Part shown: positions 58,126 to 64,000 of the stretch, piece by piece
Layout of the letters: the number at the start of each line of letters is the position of its first letter
How positions within the stretch are numbered: position 1 is the stretch's first letter
Origin: Dioszegia crocea
Lineage: Eukaryota; Basidiomycota; Tremellomycetes; Tremellales; Bulleribasidiaceae
Length of the DNA: 64,000 bases
Reading direction: 5' to 3'
Assembly: GCA_001600615.1 (NCBI GenBank)
Contig: BCKK01000004.1
Location: forward strand, 1-64,000
Notes under the pieces: generated by a model
Database searches by the model: none
The model's input: only the letters and a program-made list of their open reading frames with translations
What the model was told of the DNA's origin: nothing
Position numbers and translations under genes: made by a program

Positions 58126-61100
58126 ATGTCCACCACCACCAATTCCTCATCTTCATCCAAAGCAAACGGACACAAGATGCCCATCGCTACTTTTGTTGCC
58201 CAGTCAGCCACCGAGCTCATCGCTACTCGAGCCTGTAAGCCTTAATTTTTGAATGAGGACTCCCGCTGACTCCACAGCCAAGCAAGCTGATGAGCCTGCG
58301 GTTCACACTGGCGCTGCTGAATTCGGGGATGAGCTCCAGACTCTTACCTATGCGGATCTGCAGCGCGCCGTTGATCGGTTAGCGGCCTACTACGCTTCCA
58401 TCAACCTTCCACCCCCCACTCCTTCCGGCGAGATCCCACCCGAGCGCGTCATCGCCGTCCTCACCTCGACTGCCATAGACGAAACCCTCCTCGAAATCGC
58501 TCTTGCCAAAATCGGCCTCACCTCCCTGCTCCTCTCCGTCAACAACTCCGTCGCTGCCGTCGCTCATTTGGTGAAGCAGACCAAGAGCTCCCATCTGCTC
58601 TACGGTACCAAATTCGAGAAGACAGCGAATGAGGTGCAGGAGCTGTTGGCGAAGGAAGGCGTCCAGGTCGAGATTGTAGCGGAGAAGAGGTTCCCGCTGT
58701 GGGGCAAGGGCGGTGTGAGGGAGTCAAAGATCCCTGCCTACCCCGCCAGGCTTACTCCCGAGCAAGAATCCAGGCGGACTTGTGTGATTCTTCACTCTTC
58801 TGGCTCGACCGGATTCCCCAAACCCGTCTACATCACCCATTACGGACTTCTCGCCAACGCCGCCTTGTCTTTACCCAAGACTGGCTTCTCCGCTCTCCCC
58901 CTCTTCCACGGTTTTGGCCACTTCTCAATGTAAGTTTTCGCCCAAGACAAAGCTGAATTCAGCTTCCGGTGCATGTACCACGCCAAAGCCTTCACTCTCC
59001 TTCCACCTCATCTGCCCATCACGTCCGGTAACATCGTTAAGACCATCCAGGCGTCTCCTTCCCCTCCCCAGCAGCACTTTGCCGTGCCCTATGTCCTCAA
59101 ACTCCTCGCGGAGACGCAAGAGGGTATCGACTGTCTCGCCTCTTTCGAGGCCGTGTCCTTTGCTGGAGCAGCGGTCCCGGACGATCTCGGCAACAGGCTG
59201 GTCGAGGCGGGTGTACCTCTCATTTCGGTCTACGGTACTACAGGTATGTCTTACCTTCCAACCGGAGCTGATATCAGAAACTGGCGGTCTGATGACTTCC
59301 CGCCGAGACTGCGCTACCGACAAGGGATGGAACTGGCTCCGAGCCGAAGGTGCCATTGCGGACTATCTCGAGCTCGCCCCACAAGGCTCCGACAACTTTG
59401 AGATTATCGTCAAGGACGGCTGGCCAGCCAAGATCTTGTCGAACCGGGATGACGGCGCATACTGCACTAAGGATCTCATGCAGCGACACCCCGACCACCC
59501 AACTTGGTTCAAGTATATCGGACGTTTGGACGACACTCTCACTCAGACCCTCGGCGAGAAGACCAACCCTGTCCCTATTGAGCTGGCTATTGTGAGTCTG
59601 ACCCCCTGAATCAGCTGACAGTAGCGCGGCAACACTCCTCTCATTCGAGAATGTATCGTCTTTGGTGACTCTCGTCCCCAAGTCGGCTGTCTTATCCTCC
59701 CCTCCGACCAAGGTGCCGAGCTCAGCAAGGATAAGAAGGCATATCTTGAAGCCGTCTGGCCCGTCATCGCCGAGGCCAACGCTGCTGCCCCCTCTCACTC
59801 CAGGATCTTGCCCGAGATGGTCGAGTTCCTACCATATGGCACAGAGATCCCTGTCGTAAGTCTACATCCACATTTCGTGCTGACTATAGGCCACCAAAAT
59901 GTCCATCCTCCGTCCGGCCTGCTACAAGCTCTTCGCTCCCCTCATCAACTCGGTCTACGAGAGGTTCGAAAAGGGCACCGGCGCCCCCAAGCAGAAGATC
60001 ACCACCCTCGACGACATGTCTCGCTTCCTCCACAACCTCATCTCCACCGCACTCGGAGACAAAGCGTCTTCGGATCTGACCCCCTCCACCGATCTCTTCT
60101 CATACGGTGTCGACTCCCTCCAGGCCACTCGGGTCCGCAATGACATCATCAAAACTCTCGAGCTCGGCGAGAACGTCACGCTTGGACAGAACGTCGTTTA
60201 TGAGCATCCATCGATCGAGCGTCTGGCCAAGTTCATCCTGGACCTCAACGCTGGTTCTGCCGGTGCCGCATCCGAGTCGGCCCAGGAGAAGATGTTGGGG
60301 ATGCTCGAGAAGATGTCGGCCGGCTTGATTAGACCTGCCGCCGGTACAACCGCCTCCCCCTCCACCCAAACTGTCATCCTCACCGGGGCCACCGGGTCGC
60401 TCGGTGCTCATATCCTCGATCAACTCACCCGTCGCCCCGAGGTCTCCCGTGTCATCTGCCTCTCCCGCGCCAAATCACACGCCGACTCTTCATCTCGAGT
60501 CCAGGATTCCTTGTCCCAGCGTCTCCGCTCCCTCTCCCCCGCCGCCCAAGCCAAGATTGTATCTTACGCTTCGGACGTCAACCGCTCGGACCTCGGCCTT
60601 TCGTCTGCGGAATACGAAGACCTCCGCACTTCAGCCACATGCATCATCCACAATGCCTGGCCAGTCAACTTTGTCCTCTCTATCGACTCATTTGAGGAGC
60701 ACATTGGCGGTGCTGTCAACCTACTCAACCTCTCCCTTTCTTCCCCCTTCTCCCAAAAGCCAACCTTCTACTTCTCATCTTCCGTCGGTACCCGCCAAGG
60801 TCGTCCAGACCCTACGGTCGACGAAGACTTCTCCGACTCGCCCATCACTGCCGGTGGGATGGGGTACGGCCAGTCCAAGTGGGTGGTGGAGAAGCTATGC
60901 GAGCGGGCTGCGGGTCAAGGTGCCAGAGTCGGTGTATTGCGCATTGGGCAATTGGTTGGCGATTCGGAGAATGGAGTATGGAACGAGACGGAGGCGTGGC
61001 CACTCTTGTTCAGGTCGGCATTGACGACGGGTCAATTACCGATGCTGGAGGAGAAGCCTACCTGGTTGCCAGTCGACGAGGCGGGCAGGGCTATTGCGGA

Positions 61101-61522
61101 GATTGTCTTGTCGGCAAAGGGTGACAAGGCGGTCTATCATGTTCTCAACAATAAGGAGTCGAGGTGGGCGGATATCCTGGAAGGGTTAGCAAAGGGTGGG
61201 ATTAAGTTTGAGACTGTTGATCGGATGAAGTGGTTAGAGGGATTGGCAAAGAGTGAATCGGACGTAGTGAAGAACCCGACTTATAAGCTTTTGGTATGTC
61301 TTTCTTCTCTTCTGTTTGTCTTCGCTCCTCCTTGGATAAAGCTGATCAAATTAGAGCTTCTACCAGAACCGAATGGGCAAATCGGACGAACGGCCGCATA
61401 TGGAGTTCCTGGTCGACAAGACATCAGCAGTCTCGCCGACTATTGGTCAGGTCAAGCCTATCTCGCCTGAGTTGGTAGCGCTGTGGGTCGGGCAGTGGAA
61501 GAAGAGTGGGTTCTTGGCATGA
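58126..61522 (+). CDS. NRPS-like A-T-R carboxylic acid reductase
   Basis: Seven exons (58126-58234, 58278-58929, 58963-59243, 59278-59591, 59625-59855, 59890-61293, 61355-61522) encode 1052 residues. An adenylation domain comes first (CVILHSSGSTGFPKPV, GTTETGGL, KYIGRLDDTL). A thiolation domain follows with the phosphopantetheine Ser at about residue 605 (DLFSYGVDSLQATRV). Last is a thioester reductase domain starting near residue 690 (VILTGATGSLGAHILDQL, GYGQSKWVVEKL). It should activate a carboxylic acid, load it on the arm, and release it as an aldehyde using NADPH. It is shorter than Lys2, without the Lys2 N-terminal extension, so a secondary-metabolite or aryl-acid reductase role is more likely. 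It is flanked by two ACS-type permeases. Confidence 0.92.
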
Positions 61523-61725
61523 TCTAAGGGATGGAGGGTTGAGTTTGTATTTGGGAATTTCGGTCTTGTAATCTTGGAATGTAAAGTGTGCCTCGGCTCT
61601 CCTTTGTCTGGTCTGTGAAGCAAGAATCATTCTTTAATTTGTGATGAGAAGCAGCAAAGTCAGATCCCAGCACTAGTATACATTGTACCCATCTATCTCT
61701 AAAAAAGCCTAAAACTCATTCCAAA
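61523..61725. other. Convergent intergenic region
   Basis: A short 3' region between the NRPS-like gene and the permease gene. Nothing else seen. Confidence 0.4.
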
Positions 61726-63809
61726 TCACCTCAATTGTGTTCCGCGCCCAGAACCCGCCAACACATCCACCGCATCATGATCCCCAAAATCAGCCGGATC
61801 GCCCTTCTTCTCACTCTCCTCCTCTTCATTCGCCAAAGCCAGCGCTTCATCCTCTTCGCGCTGCTTTCTGAACTTGGTAACTGGTGCGACTCGGAGCAGG
61901 AGAAGAATGACCAGGACGCCAATAATCCATCCGGCAAAGAGACCTGTGGTGACTTTATATCCGGCGGGCTGGCTATCAGCGGTGATATCTACGGTGGTAG
62001 AGGGGAACGTACGTAGTTTGGCGCTTTACTAGCTGGGAAGATCAGATTTGGCGCCCAGGAATTAATAGCGTATGCTGCAGTCTGAAAGTCAGCACCAGTC
62101 AAGCTCAATCATTAGAGCAGACTTACGTTCAAGAAACCAATAAGAATCGCTCGGGCTTCGGCACTATCGGTGAGTACCTCGTTCGCCCAGGCAAACATGA
62201 TGGCTCCGATTGAAGTAGCCGTGAAGTTGAGGAAGAAACCGGCAAATTTCACTTGATTACTTTCGGGCCAGGTGGACAGCTGGGCGTATCAGCTGATTTG
62301 ACATCTGAAGACTTACGATGATATTTCCGATGAGCGGAGGGAAACCGCCAAATAGCATAACTTTCCATCGACTCCCAATAGCATCACTTGTCCACGAGTA
62401 GATTAGACTCGCAGCGATCGATACAGCGTACCCGGCGGTAGGGATGACGTTGATGAGGGTCACGTTGCCCTTCCAGGGTGGTGTAGCAGCGAGGAAGAGG
62501 TTGAAGTAGGCGTAACTGCCCAAACCGACATTGAAGCAGATGTAGGGAACGCCGAATGCGTACTGTATGTCAGCTTTTGTTTTGGATTGATGAGAAGATG
62601 ACTTACAGGATACCAAGTTGAGAATGTATCCTTGAACACCTTGAGCGTCAGACCCTTTCTAGGTGCTCGTTTCCATTTCTGACTTCGTGCAATCGCCATG
62701 TCGATATCTTCGTCTTTGAAGAGCCACTTGGATCGTGGGTTGATATCGGTTGGAGAGTCGGGGATGAGGAAGAAGCCAGCAACGCAGATGGGCATGCAGA
62801 TGACACCGTCCATGATCTGAATGTCAGTTGCGTTCTGTGGGCTAATCCGATCACTGAACTCACCATCAACCACTGCCAGCCCTTGATTCCGTATCTGTCG
62901 TTGAGACCTGGAATATCAGCTTCAGCTTTTTTGTAACAAAAAGATAAGCTTACCAGCATGGACGGCTGCCTGAAGATAGCCCGAGAACATGGTCCCGACC
63001 GAAGAAGTCGCCTGGAACATGACCACCCGCTTACTGAGCTCGGCAGGGCCGTACCAAGATCCAAGGACGTAGATCATTCCAGGATAGGCTGTGGCTTCCA
63101 AAAGACCTGCAAATGATCAGCACAATTCATATCGGAAAGTCGAGAACTGGACTTACCAATCATGAAGCGAAGGCCATACAGCGTTTCGGGCTTCTTTGCG
63201 GCTGCGCAGGACATGACAAGTACAGTCCAGACCACTTCACAAGAGGGTAGCCAGACTGAGGGTCGGAGCCAGACCATCATCATCGTTCCTGGGAATGTAC
63301 CGAGAGCGTAGCCTAGAATCAGCTCAAAGCCTTCCCGACGAGACGTCTCAACTTACCAACTGTGAACATGGTGAGTAGCAAATTGTACTGATCTCCCTGA
63401 AAATTGAGGTCTTCCTTCATCCCTGATACGTAGGCATTGTTGATGTTGGCCTGACTAAGGTACTTGACAAAGTATCCCAAGATCGCCTGAGCCATCAGCC
63501 AAAATTCTGACGATCTGGATCACGAGCAGCTGAGAGACGCAACGCTGATTGACGGCGGGTGGACACCAATCTTTGGTCCGCCTTGGCCTGCCTCCGCGCT
63601 TCCGCATTTCAGACCGCTCATCCTCGCTCTGCCGACTTCCAACCAAGACTCACAATGGTCAACAGCGCCGAGTCGAGCTTGCGGACAAACTTTCGCTCTT
63701 CGGGACTCTTGTTGTCACTGTCCCATATCACGCGCAGTATCTTGGTGCCAATCGAGTTTGGTCGAGGCTCCTCATCCAGCTTCGCGCGGGCCTGTTCTAC
63801 CGAGCTCAT
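61726..63809 (-). CDS. MFS permease of the ACS family (pantothenate/nicotinate/DAL5-like)
   Basis: The start MSSVEQARAKLDEEPRPNSI is followed by LDSALLTI and TM1-2 (LGYFVKYLSQANINNAYVSG), GYALGTFPGTMMMVWLRPSV, GLLEATAYPGMIYVLGSWY, WLMIMDGVICMPICVAGFFL, PDSPTDINPRSKWLFKDED, and NVIPTAGYAVSIAASLIYSW. The last intron removes the segment before PAGYKVTTGLFAGWIIG, the final helix. The C-terminus is acidic and ends in GTQLR. Motifs fit the branch with yeast Fen2 and fission yeast Liz1, but the substrate cannot be told. It converges on the NRPS-like gene and may carry its substrate or product. Confidence 0.8.
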
Positions 63810-64000
63810 CGTAGCGCTCGTGTTGAGGTTAGGCTGGTCAGAGTAGAGATTAAGATGAGGTATACCGCGAGGCGATTAGATGTCTATGCCTTTATAATCC
63901 TCAAACTCTTCGCTGGGAACAGCCGGCTGCAAATCGCCAAGCACGTCATGTCAGAAGATAGCGATATCATCTCGCGGAAGATTGGTAGCTATCTGTAATC
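63810..64000. other. Upstream flank of the last permease gene
   Basis: Too short to judge; no supported gene before the window ends. Confidence 0.35.

Noticed and set aside
1..64000. CRISPR arrays, rRNA and tRNA genes
   Set aside because: No regularly spaced repeats, no rRNA-like sequence and no convincing tRNA cloverleaf were seen by eye; a tRNAscan-type search would be needed to exclude tRNAs fully.

Overview
The window is eukaryotic nuclear DNA from a basidiomycete fungus, most likely a Tremellomycetes yeast. Almost every gene is split by many short introns (mostly 35-90 nt) with GTGAGT or GTAAGT donors, a CTGAC/CTGAT branch-point motif close to the acceptor, and CAG/TAG acceptors. Genes are compact, lie on both strands, and are separated by 0.2-1.5 kb. 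Nitrite assimilation argues against Cryptococcus neoformans itself. I cannot name the species. All gene models were spliced by eye. For the TauD-like gene, the allantoinase, RCH1, the NRPS-like gene, the three SDR genes, the 103-aa membrane protein and the 308-aa unknown protein, the summed exons come out as a whole number of codons.

Layout. 0.6-5.5 kb: a TauD/TfdA-type dioxygenase and an MFS sugar transporter. 6.1-12.0 kb: a divergent nitrite-assimilation pair, siroheme nitrite reductase (niiA) and a formate/nitrite-type transporter (nitA), sharing an 826-bp intergenic region that holds six GATAAG sites. 12.2-19.3 kb: an NAD-dependent sugar epimerase/dehydrogenase, an MFS sugar transporter and a secreted GH115 alpha-glucuronidase, which looks like a glucuronoxylan-use neighbourhood. 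19.7-24.1 kb: two tandem pyroglutamyl-peptidase I genes. The first is split by a Ty1/copia LTR element with 87-bp LTRs and a 5-bp target duplication; the second is intact. 24.3-42.4 kb: mostly housekeeping genes, namely a Zn2Cys6 transcription factor, GLO3-type ArfGAP, an unknown basic protein, a secreted glycerophosphodiesterase, D-serine dehydratase, an ARS2/SERRATE homologue, a four-helix membrane protein and a small single-helix membrane protein. 42.6-46.5 kb: three tandem SDR paralogues, two of which share a duplicated promoter block. 46.9-53.3 kb: a GH5 hydrolase, another MFS sugar transporter and an RCH1/SLC10A7-type protein. 53.8-63.8 kb: a PuuE-type allantoinase convergent with a DAL5-type permease, a single-module A-T-R (carboxylic-acid-reductase-like) NRPS-like enzyme, and a second ACS-family permease.

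The window is rich in nutrient scavenging: nitrite, allantoin/allantoate, D-serine, pyroglutamyl peptides, glucuronoxylan sugars and several sugar permeases. The most clear-cut structural event is the retrotransposon insertion between the catalytic Cys and His of a peptidase gene. The best candidates for undescribed biology are the three-gene SDR array with a degenerate cofactor-binding motif and a shared promoter palindrome, and the NRPS-like reductase flanked by permeases.
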